64,000 nt of DNA from an uncultured Bacteroidota bacterium (GTDB lineage: Bacteria; Bacteroidota; Bacteroidia; Chitinophagales; Chitinophagaceae): the NCBI GenBank assembly GCA_903835005.1, contig CAILLK010000082.1, forward strand, positions 1 to 64,000. The letters run 5' to 3'. A program made the translations under genes and the position numbers. The notes beneath the pieces are model-generated. The model made no database searches and had not been told where the DNA came from. It worked only from the letters and a program-made list of their open reading frames with translations. Shown here piece by piece: positions 29,085 through 38,097 of the stretch (positions are counted from its first letter, which is position 1; every line of letters begins with the position of its first letter).

Positions 29085-30596
29085 TCATATCCCGTTCTCC
29101 AGATAATACATATCAATACTCCCCTTGTTCTTGGCCTCAATTTTCCCTCTGTGAATGCATTTGTAGGTATTCTTTATCAGTTGGTAGGTTGTCTCCGAGA
29201 TATTGATCTTACCCTCTTCACTGTTCTGTTCTATACGTGAGGCAATATTCACGGTATCACCCCATATATCATACGAAAACTTTCTGGCGCCCACAATGCC
29301 GGCCACAACGTTCCCGCTGTTAATTCCTATCCTTATACCAAAGGTTTTATTGCCCAGTTCCCGCTTCCGTTGCTGCATAAAATTCCTTATCTCAATTGCT
29401 GCCGCTACTATATTATTTGCATGGCCGGCATTGGGTACCGGAAGGCCCGAAACAGCCATGTAGGAATCTCCGATCGTTTTGATCTTTTCAATCTGGTATT
29501 TACCCGAAATTTCATCAAAAGCCTTGAAGCAGATATGCAGTTCCCCAACCAGCTCATGGGGCAGCATTAACTCAGCGGCCGAAGTAAAACTTACAAAATC
29601 CGTAAAAAGTACCGTTACATCAAAAAACTGTTTCGCATCCGCATAGCCTTTCTCCTTAAGTTCTTCAGCTACCTCAGCCGGAAGAATATTTAGCAGTAGG
29701 TCTTCCGATCGTTTCTTCTCTTTAACCAATGCCCTGTTGAATTTCTTCTGATTGATGATAGTACGGTATGCAAGTATGGATATAGCAAGCAAGCTCAGAA
29801 TGCCCAGAATATAAAAATAGCGTTCACGGTTCTTTTGGTCTATATCTCTGTTTTTTTGGTCCAGCTCATTTTTTTGCAATTGCAGGTTGATTTTTGCCAA
29901 ATCCAGCTGACTTTTCTGATAATCCAGTTGGCTTTGCTGCAATTTCAGGTTGGCTGCCTGCAATTCTTTATCGCGTTCTGTCACTAACAGTGTATGATTG
30001 GTTTTCTCAAGTAGGTTTTGCTTTTCATTCAGCTCAATGGTTTTATTTTCAAGGTGTTTTTCCACCACTTGCTTACCTGTTATTAAAGAGTCTTCCCGCT
30101 TACCATATTTATATGCCAGCTGCTTCTGCTCTATTTTAAGCGCTTTTTTAGAGTTCAGTTTCAATGATATCATTTTCCGGTAGCTGTCCAGTGCGCCCGC
30201 TACATTACCTGCCAGGTTTTGTGCTGCACTAAGTGCCTTATAAGACTTTTTCATCAGGCTGATATCACCTGTTACTTCTCCTGAGCTGATTGAATTATTC
30301 AGGTTGTCGATCGCCTTATTGATATTTATTTTCTGGTCACTGGATACTGAATCACCCGGATGGAAATTCTCAGAGGGCTGCTTTGCTATTTTCAGGTATA
30401 ACGCTCCAAGGTTCCCATAGCTGTGTGCCATAACCTCGGTATCCTTCCGCTCTGCAGCAGCTCTCAGTATTTTATATTCCGATTTCAGCGCTTCTGTTAA
30501 ATGCAACAGCTCTTTGTTGGCCGCTGTTTCACTTTTCACCTGCCCAAAGCCAGCAAATGGCATCAGAAAAATTATTGTAAAAATGAGTTTCTCCAC
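29085..30596 (-). CDS. Membrane-anchored class III adenylate cyclase
   Basis: 503 residues from a GTG start that directly precedes a signal peptide (LIFTIIFLMPFAGFGQ). An alpha-helical, TPR-like region and a long Gln/Leu-rich coiled coil (about 165-255) lead to one membrane segment (about 259-280, YFYILGILSLLAISILAY), then the cyclase domain (about 320-500). Catalytic residues are present: FTDFVSFT and KTIGDSYMA (metal Asp), and DIWGDTVNIASRI. The Lys in KTIG and the Asp in DIWG are the pair that selects ATP rather than GTP, so cAMP is the likely product. It lies on the opposite strand between bioF and bioD and is unlikely to be part of biotin synthesis. Confidence 0.9.
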   Translation of the reverse strand: MEKLIFTIIFLMPFAGFGQVKSETAANKELLHLTEALKSEYKILRAAAERKDTEVMAHSYGNLGALYLKIAKQPSENFHPGDSVSSDQKININKAIDNLNNSISSGEVTGDISLMKKSYKALSAAQNLAGNVAGALDSYRKMISLKLNSKKALKIEQKQLAYKYGKREDSLITGKQVVEKHLENKTIELNEKQNLLEKTNHTLLVTERDKELQAANLKLQQSQLDYQKSQLDLAKINLQLQKNELDQKNRDIDQKNRERYFYILGILSLLAISILAYRTIINQKKFNRALVKEKKRSEDLLLNILPAEVAEELKEKGYADAKQFFDVTVLFTDFVSFTSAAELMLPHELVGELHICFKAFDEISGKYQIEKIKTIGDSYMAVSGLPVPNAGHANNIVAAAIEIRNFMQQRKRELGNKTFGIRIGINSGNVVAGIVGARKFSYDIWGDTVNIASRIEQNSEEGKINISETTYQLIKNTYKCIHRGKIEAKNKGSIDMYYLENGI

Positions 30597-30789
30597 AGTA
30601 AAATAATTTCAGGTGAACCTTTTAACCCAGAAACAACTGATATCACTTTTTCAGCAGGTGCTGTATATTCTTGTTTCTATCCGGATGTGAAACATCAATA
30701 GATTTATAGTAAAAATAAGCATTTCTGCTCTAATTTTGGCACTGATGTTATTCATACTTCCTTTTCATTAATCTCATGATTATAAAATT

Positions 30790-31347
30790 ATGAAACGCGA
30801 ACAGATCAAAGCCTATAAAGTCCTGTTACAGGAAGTAGTGCAGGTGGTGCAGCAATCACAGCTATATGCGGTTCGGTCGGTGCAGCAAACTACCAGCTTA
30901 TTGTATTGGGAGATTGGCAAAATGATCATTGAGCGGCACATCAAGTATGGATGGTGCGCTGCTGTTGTTGATAAATTGAGTATTGATCTTAAGGAAAAGA
31001 TAGGAGCTGGGCAAAGCTGGTCTGCTTGCAATCTCAGAATGTTGCGGCAGCTATATGAAGACTACACTCACCTTACCAATAACGAAACAACAAATGCGAA
31101 ACAGCTTGTTTCACATTTGGCAAAACCAGATTCTAAGCCGATTGTTACTGATATAGATAAATTAAAACAACTCGTATCAAAAATGCCATGGCGACAGAAC
31201 ATTCTTATTTTGCAGAAGGTAAAAGAACTGAAAGCACGGGTATTTTATCTGAAGGCTACTATACAAAACAGATGGATCCGGGCAACACTGATACTGCAGA
31301 TAAAAGCACGTGAGGCTCACCATAGGCTGAGTGGGCCAATATTATGA
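30790..31347 (+). pseudogene. Truncated DUF1016 (YhcG-type) protein, nuclease domain missing
   Basis: 185 residues that match the DUF1016 N-terminal domain: LLYWEIGKMIIE, GQSWSACNLRMLRQLYEDY, and PWRQNILILQKVKELKARVFYL. Full-length members are about 340-370 residues and carry a PDDEXK-type nuclease domain behind this point. Here the frame stops at 31347 and the next gene starts 44 bases later; no frame nearby continues the nuclease. I therefore call it a remnant, though a stand-alone DNA- or partner-binding domain cannot be excluded. It lies 44 bases before bioD on the same strand and may be transcribed with it. Full-length relatives often sit near restriction-modification loci; none is seen here. 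Confidence 0.75.
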
Positions 31348-31391
31348 AGCTGTAGATTATACAAAATAAATAGCAACACTTATCCTTACAA

Positions 31392-32018
31392 ATGACGAAT
31401 TCAATAGCAATAGCAGGCATTCACACAGGCATCGGCAAAACCATAGCATCGGCAGTTATAGCCGAAGCTATCGGGGCAGATTATTGGAAACCTGTGCAGG
31501 CCGGTATGGAAGAAAGAGACATACTCACAGTGCAGCAGTTACTTACCAATGGCGGTAAAAGAGTGCATACAGAAGCCGTGGTTCTTTCACAACCTATGTC
31601 TCCTCATGCCGCTGCCGCTATCGATGGGATAGAAGTAGACTTCACAAAATTCATCTGGCCACAAACCAAAAACAAATTATTGGTCGAAACAGCCGGTGGC
31701 CTGTTATCACCCATGTCTTCTGCCACCACTATGGCCGATTTCATAAGCCATTACCAGTTACCGGTAATTCTCATTGCACAGAATTACCTCGGCAGCATCA
31801 ACCATACTTTATTAACCCTGGAAGTACTGAAAAGCAGAAGTATAAAGTTGCTGGGGCTGATTATAAACGGCGCTGCCAATGATTCATCCGAATCTTTCAT
31901 TGAGCAATATAGCCATGTACCCGTAATTAACAGGATACCTCGTCTCGATGTTATTGATAATGATGCTATAGTAAAAAGTGCGGCGCATATACGGGCTCAT
32001 TTACAGAGATATGTTTAG
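31392..32018 (+). CDS. bioD: Dethiobiotin synthetase
   Basis: 208 residues, normal length. Closes the ureido ring of dethiobiotin from diaminopelargonate, CO2 and ATP. The P-loop is GIHTGIGKT (about 9-17), the substrate Lys region is YWKPVQAG, and VETAGGLLSPM is the second nucleotide/metal motif. Ends 31 bases before bioA. Confidence 0.93.
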   Translation: MTNSIAIAGIHTGIGKTIASAVIAEAIGADYWKPVQAGMEERDILTVQQLLTNGGKRVHTEAVVLSQPMSPHAAAAIDGIEVDFTKFIWPQTKNKLLVETAGGLLSPMSSATTMADFISHYQLPVILIAQNYLGSINHTLLTLEVLKSRSIKLLGLIINGAANDSSESFIEQYSHVPVINRIPRLDVIDNDAIVKSAAHIRAHLQRYV

Positions 32019-32049
32019 TTTTGGGCCTCAATTCAACTATTCTATTTAA

Positions 32050-33321
32050 ATGCCGACAATAAAAGATCGCGACAGGCAGGTAATCTGGCATCCATACACT
32101 GCAATGAAGGCCTGGCCGGAAGCTATAGCTATTGTAAAAGGTGAAGGTATATACCTCACTGACGAAAACGGCAACCGGTACCTCGATGCCATCGCATCCT
32201 GGTGGGTAAACCTGCATGGGCATGCGCACCCTTATATAGCACAGAGAGTCAGTGAGCAGATAGCTGCACTGGAGCACTGTATGTTTGCAGGGTTCACCCA
32301 CGAACCAGCTGTGAGGCTGGCAGAGCGGCTGCTGGAAATATTACCCGGTAACTTTCAAAAAATATTCTATTCCGACAATGGCTCTACGGCGGTTGAAGTA
32401 GCGCTGAAAATGGCGCTGCAATACTGGAGCAACAAAGGCATAAAAAAGAACAAACTGCTTGCATTGCAAAACGCCTACCACGGCGATACGTTCGGCGCTA
32501 TGGCGGTAAGCGGCAGAAGTGTTTTTACCGAAGCATTCACCGATTTCCTTTTTGAAGTTGATTTTATTCCATTCCCCGGCAAGCAGGATAGTAGCTATAG
32601 CCTGGCAACCCTGGAAAGATTATTGCAGAATGGCGATGTAGCTGCCTTTATTGTAGAACCCCTCATACAAGGATCGGCCGGAATGCTCATGTTTGATGCC
32701 GATACCCTTGAATTATATTTCAGGCTGTGCCGTAAATATGGAACTCTTATCATAGCCGATGAAGTTATGACCGGTTTTGGCCGCACAGGCCCGCTTTTTG
32801 CCTGCAATTATATACAGACGACCCCTGATATTATGTGCCTCTCCAAAGGCCTTACCGGCGGCGCTTTGCCTATGGGAATTACTGCTGCTACCAGGGATAT
32901 TTTCGATGCATTTTATGATGACGATAAAATGAAAATGCTTTACCACGGCCACTCCTACACAGCAAACCCCACCATCTGCGCCGCAGCCCTTGCCAGCCTC
33001 GACCTGTTGCTACAGGATAGTTGTACTCAAAACCGGAAGCGGATAATTAACGCACATGCCGCTTTTGCAGCATCCGTTGCACACCATCCGCTTGTTAATG
33101 ATATCAGGCAAACAGGAACAATCATAGCCCTGGAAATTGCAACCGAAACTCCGGCTTATCACACCACCCTCAGAGATGTCATGTATCGGTTTTTTCTCAG
33201 CAAAAACATTATCATGCGCCCTCTTGGTAATATTATTTACATTCTGCCCCCATATTGTATCAGTGATGAAGAACTGCAATATATCTACTCCGCTATAAAG
33301 GAATTACTCGGTTCGTTATAA
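32050..33321 (+). CDS. bioA: Adenosylmethionine-8-amino-7-oxononanoate aminotransferase
   Basis: 423 residues, normal for BioA. PLP enzyme that turns 8-amino-7-oxononanoate into diaminopelargonate with S-adenosylmethionine as amino donor. Visible: IWHPYTAM and LDAIASWWVN (substrate side), FYSDNGSTAVEVALKMA, IADEVMTGFGRTG, and the PLP lysine in CLSKGLTGG. The last gene of the bioD-bioA pair. Confidence 0.96.
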   Translation: MPTIKDRDRQVIWHPYTAMKAWPEAIAIVKGEGIYLTDENGNRYLDAIASWWVNLHGHAHPYIAQRVSEQIAALEHCMFAGFTHEPAVRLAERLLEILPGNFQKIFYSDNGSTAVEVALKMALQYWSNKGIKKNKLLALQNAYHGDTFGAMAVSGRSVFTEAFTDFLFEVDFIPFPGKQDSSYSLATLERLLQNGDVAAFIVEPLIQGSAGMLMFDADTLELYFRLCRKYGTLIIADEVMTGFGRTGPLFACNYIQTTPDIMCLSKGLTGGALPMGITAATRDIFDAFYDDDKMKMLYHGHSYTANPTICAAALASLDLLLQDSCTQNRKRIINAHAAFAASVAHHPLVNDIRQTGTIIALEIATETPAYHTTLRDVMYRFFLSKNIIMRPLGNIIYILPPYCISDEELQYIYSAIKELLGSL

Positions 33322-33667
33322 GTTACCCTACTTAGAGGTGCTTTCCTGGTTTTCACAGTTCTAAAATTAATATGTAATGAGATTTTACACCATAGCGGCT
33401 ATCTGTTTTTAGTAAATGGTAGGAGATATACTATGCATCACAGCAGCTCAGGAATCACATGACGAGAATAGCTTATTAGGATCAAAACCATTAAAAATTT
33501 ACAATCATTGTAAAGTCCCCAAATTGCATATTCTGATATTATATTTGTTTACTGCACATTAGTTTTATTAATACACACTTTTCTCTTCTTATTCTTTTAA
33601 CTTATTTCCCTTTTAGTTTTTAATATCTTTGGGGCTCAAGATAATTGAATTTTAAATTTTTAGGTGC
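33322..33667. other. Intergenic region before dxr
   Basis: About 345 AT-rich bases. Only the -7-like element at 33624-33631 can be named. No terminator hairpin for bioA is obvious. Confidence 0.5.
33624..33631 (+). promoter_or_regulatory. Putative -7 element of dxr
   Basis: TATCTTTG fits TAnnTTTG exactly, 36 bases before the dxr ATG. No good -33 TTTG is present at the usual distance. Confidence 0.4.
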
Positions 33668-34837
33668 ATGAAGCGTTTAGCGATATTGGGGTCAACAGGA
33701 TCGGTTGGCACGCAGGCATTAGAGGTAGTGGCTGCGCATCCTGATCTGTTTGAAGTTGAGGTGCTGAGTGCGCATAAGAATGCGACACTGCTCATAGAGC
33801 AGGCCAGAAAGTTTAAGCCTAATGCTGTAGTTGTAACCGATGAATCAAAATATAAAGAAGTAAAGGATGCATTGCTCATGTTGCCCATAAAGGTGTTTGC
33901 TGGTCAGCAGGCTTTGTGCGATGTGGTGAAGTGGGATAGCGTTGATACAGTTCTTGGTGCCATACTTGGGTTTGCCGGTCTGCAAAGCGTTCTGGCCGCT
34001 ATTGATGCCGGTAAGCGTATTGCCCTGGCCAATAAAGAAACACTTGTAGTAGCCGGCGAGCTTGTTATGCAGCGGGCGATTGAAAACAAGGCCCTGATCA
34101 TACCTGTTGATAGTGAGCACTCCGCCATTTTTCAGTGCCTTGTAGGTGAGAATATGAATACCGTCGAGAAAATGATTCTTACCGCTTCGGGAGGGCCATT
34201 CCTTGGCAAAAAGTCGAATTATCTGGTAAATGTAAAAGCTAGCCATGCACTTCAACACCCCATCTGGAGCATGGGTGCAAAAATAAGCATAGACAGTGCC
34301 ACTCTGATGAACAAGGGGCTTGAGATTATTGAGGCCAAATGGCTTTTCGGGCTGCAGAACGAACAGATAGAAGTAGTGATCCATTCTCAATCTGTAATTC
34401 ACTCTATGGTACAGTTTACCGATGGCTCTATAAAAGCACAGATGGGATTGCCGGATATGAAATTACCCATACAATATGCATTGGCTTTTCCGCACAGGAT
34501 TAACAATACTTATAAACGCCTCGACTTTAAAGATTTTCCAAAATTGACTTTTGAGCCTGCCGATTATAAAACTTTCCGTAATCTTGCTATCGCAAAAGAT
34601 GTACTGTACAAAGGCGGGAATGCCGCATGTGTGATGAATGCCGCAAATGAAATGGTGGTACATGCCTTTTTGCAAAATAAAGTTGGCTTCCTGGAGATGA
34701 GCGATATGATTGAAAAGACACTGGAGCAAGTGGCATTTATTGAGCATCCCGGCCTGGACGATTATAAAGAAAGTGATGCCGAAGCCAGGGTTTATGCAAC
34801 AGAATTTATTAAAAAGAGCCAGTTGTCTATTTATTAG
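33668..34837 (+). CDS. dxr: 1-deoxy-D-xylulose 5-phosphate reductoisomerase
   Basis: 389 residues, normal length. Second enzyme of the MEP isoprenoid pathway; converts DXP to MEP with NADPH. Visible: LGSTGSVGTQ (NADPH loop, residues 7-16), IALANKETLVVAGE, the metal/substrate motif VDSEHSAIFQ, and GGPF and NKGLEIIEA active-site segments. It is followed after 160 bases by rseP on the same strand, the order dxr-rseP being common in bacteria. Confidence 0.97.
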   Translation: MKRLAILGSTGSVGTQALEVVAAHPDLFEVEVLSAHKNATLLIEQARKFKPNAVVVTDESKYKEVKDALLMLPIKVFAGQQALCDVVKWDSVDTVLGAILGFAGLQSVLAAIDAGKRIALANKETLVVAGELVMQRAIENKALIIPVDSEHSAIFQCLVGENMNTVEKMILTASGGPFLGKKSNYLVNVKASHALQHPIWSMGAKISIDSATLMNKGLEIIEAKWLFGLQNEQIEVVIHSQSVIHSMVQFTDGSIKAQMGLPDMKLPIQYALAFPHRINNTYKRLDFKDFPKLTFEPADYKTFRNLAIAKDVLYKGGNAACVMNAANEMVVHAFLQNKVGFLEMSDMIEKTLEQVAFIEHPGLDDYKESDAEARVYATEFIKKSQLSIY

Positions 34838-34975
34838 TCTTTAGTCGTGATTAGGTAGTCAAAAAATTAAAACATAGAAAATTAAAACCAGATTATTAAT
34901 ACATATAAAAATATTTATTACAAAATATAACATTCAGATCTTAAACTTTAGACTAACTGCTAAAGACTTTAGACT
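34836..34975. repeat. Short direct and inverted repeats between dxr and rseP
   Basis: ACTTTAGACT occurs at 34945-34954 and 34966-34975. AGTCTTTAG at 34836-34844, which begins within the dxr stop codon, is the exact inverse of CTAAAGACT at 34960-34968. The two could pair across the gap as a long hairpin, but no T-run follows, so I do not call a terminator. Confidence 0.5.
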
Positions 34976-34999
34976 TCTAAAATTCCAGATAATAAAAAA

Positions 35000-36385
35000 A
35001 TGCATTCACTAACTATTTTATTGATGTCGGGCACAGCAGTTAAGGTGATACAACTGTTTGTTGCTCTATCCTTGCTTATCGTATTGCATGAGGGCGGCCA
35101 CTTCTTTTTCGCCAAGCTGTTTAAGACACGGGTTGAGAAGTTTTACCTGTTCTTCGACTTTCTGTTTCCTTTCTCAGGGTTGCTCAATTTTTCACTTTTC
35201 AAGAAAAAGAAGGGTGATACTGAATATGGTATTGGCTGGTTCCCGTTGGGCGGCTATGTGAAGATAGCAGGCATGGTAGATGAGAGTATGGACAAGGAAC
35301 AGATGGCATTGCCGCCACAACCATGGGAGTATCGCAGCAAGAAGCCCTACCAGCGTCTTTTCATTATGCTAGGCGGTATAATTGTAAATACTCTACTGGC
35401 AATAGTATTGTACATTATTGTATTTGGGGTATATGGCGAAGAATACCTGCCAACTGCTAATGCCACATACGGTATTATGGTGGACAGTACAGCCAAGTCG
35501 ACTGGGTTACTTAACGGAGATAAGATAACAGGTATTGATGGCAAGCCGATCGCAAGATTTGAGAAAATAGTGCCTACTATGGTACTGGAGCAGGGTAAAA
35601 CCTTGCAGGTGGTCCGAAACGGGCAAACCATTGATGTGCCTGTGGTGGAAGGTACAGTCAGGGCTATTAATAAAGGAGGTAAAAGAGGTATGTTTATTAT
35701 GCCTCGCATGCCCGTGAATGTGGAAGAGATAACTAAAGGAACTACAGCAGATAAAATGGGTCTTAAAGCAAAGGACAGCATCATAGCGATCAATAATGTA
35801 CCTGTAAGATTTTATGATGAATTTGATAGTTTTAAAGCAGCCCTTGCAGGAAAGCAGTTTTCGATGTCTGTGATGAGGAATGGAAATAAGGTTGATCTTT
35901 CGTCCATCATGCCAACCGATAAAAAGCTTGGATTTATTGCCAATCTGGACGAAGACAGGTATTTTATAACAGATAAGATCAAGTATAATCCGCTTCAGGC
36001 CGTTGGCAGGGGATTTTCGTATACGTTTGAAAAATTCAGCGATTATCTGTTATCGTTCAAACTGATGTTTACCTCAAAAGAGGTGAAACTGAATGAAAGC
36101 ATGGGCGGCATTATCAGTTTCGGGAAAATATTTCCCGGCGAATTCGACATGCAGAAATTCCTGATGCTAACCGCATTTGTATCTATCATCCTTGCTTTTA
36201 TGAATCTGCTTCCTATACCAGGCCTCGATGGTGGCTATGTGATTTTCCTCCTGTTTGAAATGATTACCGGAAAAACAGTAAGTGAAAAAGTAATGGAACG
36301 TGCCACAACTGTAGGACTGGTTTTATTACTCACTCTTATGGTTTATGCCAATGGGCTGGATATCTTCAGGCTGTTTAAGCATTGA
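35000..36385 (+). CDS. rseP: RIP metalloprotease RseP (site-2 protease)
   Basis: 461 residues. Intramembrane zinc protease that cuts membrane-bound regulators such as anti-sigma factors. The zinc motif HEGGH sits in the first membrane helix (LLIVLHEGGHFFFAKL, about 28-43); PDZ-like regions lie in the middle (SKSTGLLNGDKITGIDG and ADKMGLKAKDSIIAI), and the second zinc ligand is in NLLPIPGLDGG near residue 410. About four membrane segments. Lies downstream of dxr. Confidence 0.95.
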   Translation: MHSLTILLMSGTAVKVIQLFVALSLLIVLHEGGHFFFAKLFKTRVEKFYLFFDFLFPFSGLLNFSLFKKKKGDTEYGIGWFPLGGYVKIAGMVDESMDKEQMALPPQPWEYRSKKPYQRLFIMLGGIIVNTLLAIVLYIIVFGVYGEEYLPTANATYGIMVDSTAKSTGLLNGDKITGIDGKPIARFEKIVPTMVLEQGKTLQVVRNGQTIDVPVVEGTVRAINKGGKRGMFIMPRMPVNVEEITKGTTADKMGLKAKDSIIAINNVPVRFYDEFDSFKAALAGKQFSMSVMRNGNKVDLSSIMPTDKKLGFIANLDEDRYFITDKIKYNPLQAVGRGFSYTFEKFSDYLLSFKLMFTSKEVKLNESMGGIISFGKIFPGEFDMQKFLMLTAFVSIILAFMNLLPIPGLDGGYVIFLLFEMITGKTVSEKVMERATTVGLVLLLTLMVYANGLDIFRLFKH

Positions 36386-36435
36386 TAGATAATAAAACCG
36401 GCCAAAACCAATTTCCTTTGAACCTTACAAAATTG

Positions 36436-38097
36436 CTATCTTATATCAACCCGGCTCAGATCAATTATATTCATTGGGTTGCTCCTGAAACCGGTAATGT
36501 TGTTTTGGGTAAAGTGTATCAGCTTTTCGTAATAAAGCGGTATAATTGGTGCATAGCTCATAGCCAGGCTGTCCATTTGTCTGTATATGTGCCATCTGGC
36601 AGTATCGGGCAGGTTAAGGCTTTGGTCGTACCACTTATCGAAGGTTGGGTTGTTAAACCGGGTATAGTTTGGCGGGGCAGGAAAGCTGCTGTTGAAGAAC
36701 ACAAGGTAGGTTTCGGCGTCTGGGTAATCGGCCAGCCATTGTGCCCGGAATATAACTGCCTTTGAGGAACTAATCTGCTGCTTCAGCACATTAGGTTGAA
36801 TCAATTCTATGGTAGTTGTAATACCCACCTCATTCAGTTCACTGGCAATAAAATTGACGATGTCTTCAAAATTGGTGGGCACCATTATTTTTAATGGCTT
36901 CATCCCGGCTCCGTTCGGATAACCAGCCAGGGCAAGCAATTGTAAGGCTTTGGCAGGATTATAGTCGTAGCCGTAAAGGGCATTGGTGTCGTAGCCGGGC
37001 ATACCTGCGGGTATAAAGCCTTTGGTGGCAGGTAGGCCCATACCATTCTTGAAATAAGTTACGATCTTCTGCCTGCTGATAGCATAATTGATAGCCTGCC
37101 TTACCAGGACGCTTCGGGTAGGCTCGCGTGCCATTAAAGGGCTGGTAGTGTCGGTGAGAAACCCGATGTATTCGGTATTGAGGTAGGTGCTTTTCTCCAT
37201 CCTGAACCGGCTGGTAAATTCGGGTTTCAAGGTGCCGTCTTTGGATAGTATCAGGTCTTTGGAAGAGCCATCAACTCCATTCACAAAGTCAATTTTTCCC
37301 TGCATGAAAAGCAGGAATTCTGAAGCTTTGCTGTCCACAAAAGAAATCTGAACTGCATCAAGGTAGGGTAATTGTAGACCCGATGAGTCACGCTGCCAGT
37401 AATGAGGGTTACGCAGCAGGTCAAGTGCATTGCCTTCATCCCAGTACTCAAACATAAAGGGGCCGGTGCCACATGGGTGGCTCCTGAAATCCTTACCCCA
37501 ATGATCAGCCACTTCGTGAGGGATGATGTTGCAGTATGGCATGCTGAGAATCTCAACCAGCGGCCTGAACGGAGTTCTAAGTTTTATCTGAACTGTAGTA
37601 TCATCAATTGCAACAAACGGATTCGCAGATTCTACATGTCCATTAAATATCCATGCGCCCGGAGATGCCGTATGCGGATCAATTATACGTTGAAAACTAT
37701 ACACAACATCGGCAGCTTTCATCTTCCTTCCCTTGCCTTCAGGAAATAAAGGGTTATCCTGAAAGAAGATATCATTGCGGAGATGAAAGGTATATTCCAA
37801 ACCATCCGCATTTACCTCCCAGCTCTGTGCCAGCGATGGTTGAATGTGCAGCTTTTCATCGGTCTCCACAAGTGTATTATAAACCATGTGATCGATCCAC
37901 ATCATGTTCAGGTCTTTGGCATAAGCAGGATCCATTGACTCTAAATAACCTGTTGAAATATTGAGGTGAAAGACCTTCTTGCCATCGCTTGCCTTCTTTT
38001 GAATACAGGATGCCGGAAGGATTAAAAGAAATAGACTGAAGGCTACAAGATTAAAAACCAATCTTAACAGTTGTATCTGGTATTTATTGGCTGTCAT
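36436..38097 (-). CDS. ABC peptide-binding lipoprotein (SBP family 5)
   Basis: 553 residues from ATG 38097; a TTG five codons upstream is a weaker start. The lipoprotein signal ends LILPASC, so it is lipid-anchored. The body is a family 5 solute-binding protein (DppA/OppA type): LAQSWEVNADGLEYTFHLR, FQDNPLFPEGKGRKMKAADV, GTGPFMFEYWDEG, VRQAINYAISRQKIV, and GYDYNPAKALQLLALAGY. It would capture peptides or similar ligands. The cognate permease and ATPase genes are not next to it. Its start overlaps the end of the upstream gene by 14 bases, so the two are coupled. It converges on rseP with a 50-base gap. Confidence 0.92.
   Translation of the reverse strand: MTANKYQIQLLRLVFNLVAFSLFLLILPASCIQKKASDGKKVFHLNISTGYLESMDPAYAKDLNMMWIDHMVYNTLVETDEKLHIQPSLAQSWEVNADGLEYTFHLRNDIFFQDNPLFPEGKGRKMKAADVVYSFQRIIDPHTASPGAWIFNGHVESANPFVAIDDTTVQIKLRTPFRPLVEILSMPYCNIIPHEVADHWGKDFRSHPCGTGPFMFEYWDEGNALDLLRNPHYWQRDSSGLQLPYLDAVQISFVDSKASEFLLFMQGKIDFVNGVDGSSKDLILSKDGTLKPEFTSRFRMEKSTYLNTEYIGFLTDTTSPLMAREPTRSVLVRQAINYAISRQKIVTYFKNGMGLPATKGFIPAGMPGYDTNALYGYDYNPAKALQLLALAGYPNGAGMKPLKIMVPTNFEDIVNFIASELNEVGITTTIELIQPNVLKQQISSSKAVIFRAQWLADYPDAETYLVFFNSSFPAPPNYTRFNNPTFDKWYDQSLNLPDTARWHIYRQMDSLAMSYAPIIPLYYEKLIHFTQNNITGFRSNPMNIIDLSRVDIR

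Noticed and set aside
36382-36765. Plus-strand 127-codon frame overlapping the rseP stop
   Set aside because: It starts with TTG and lies entirely in the shadow of the well-supported peptide-binding lipoprotein on the other strand.
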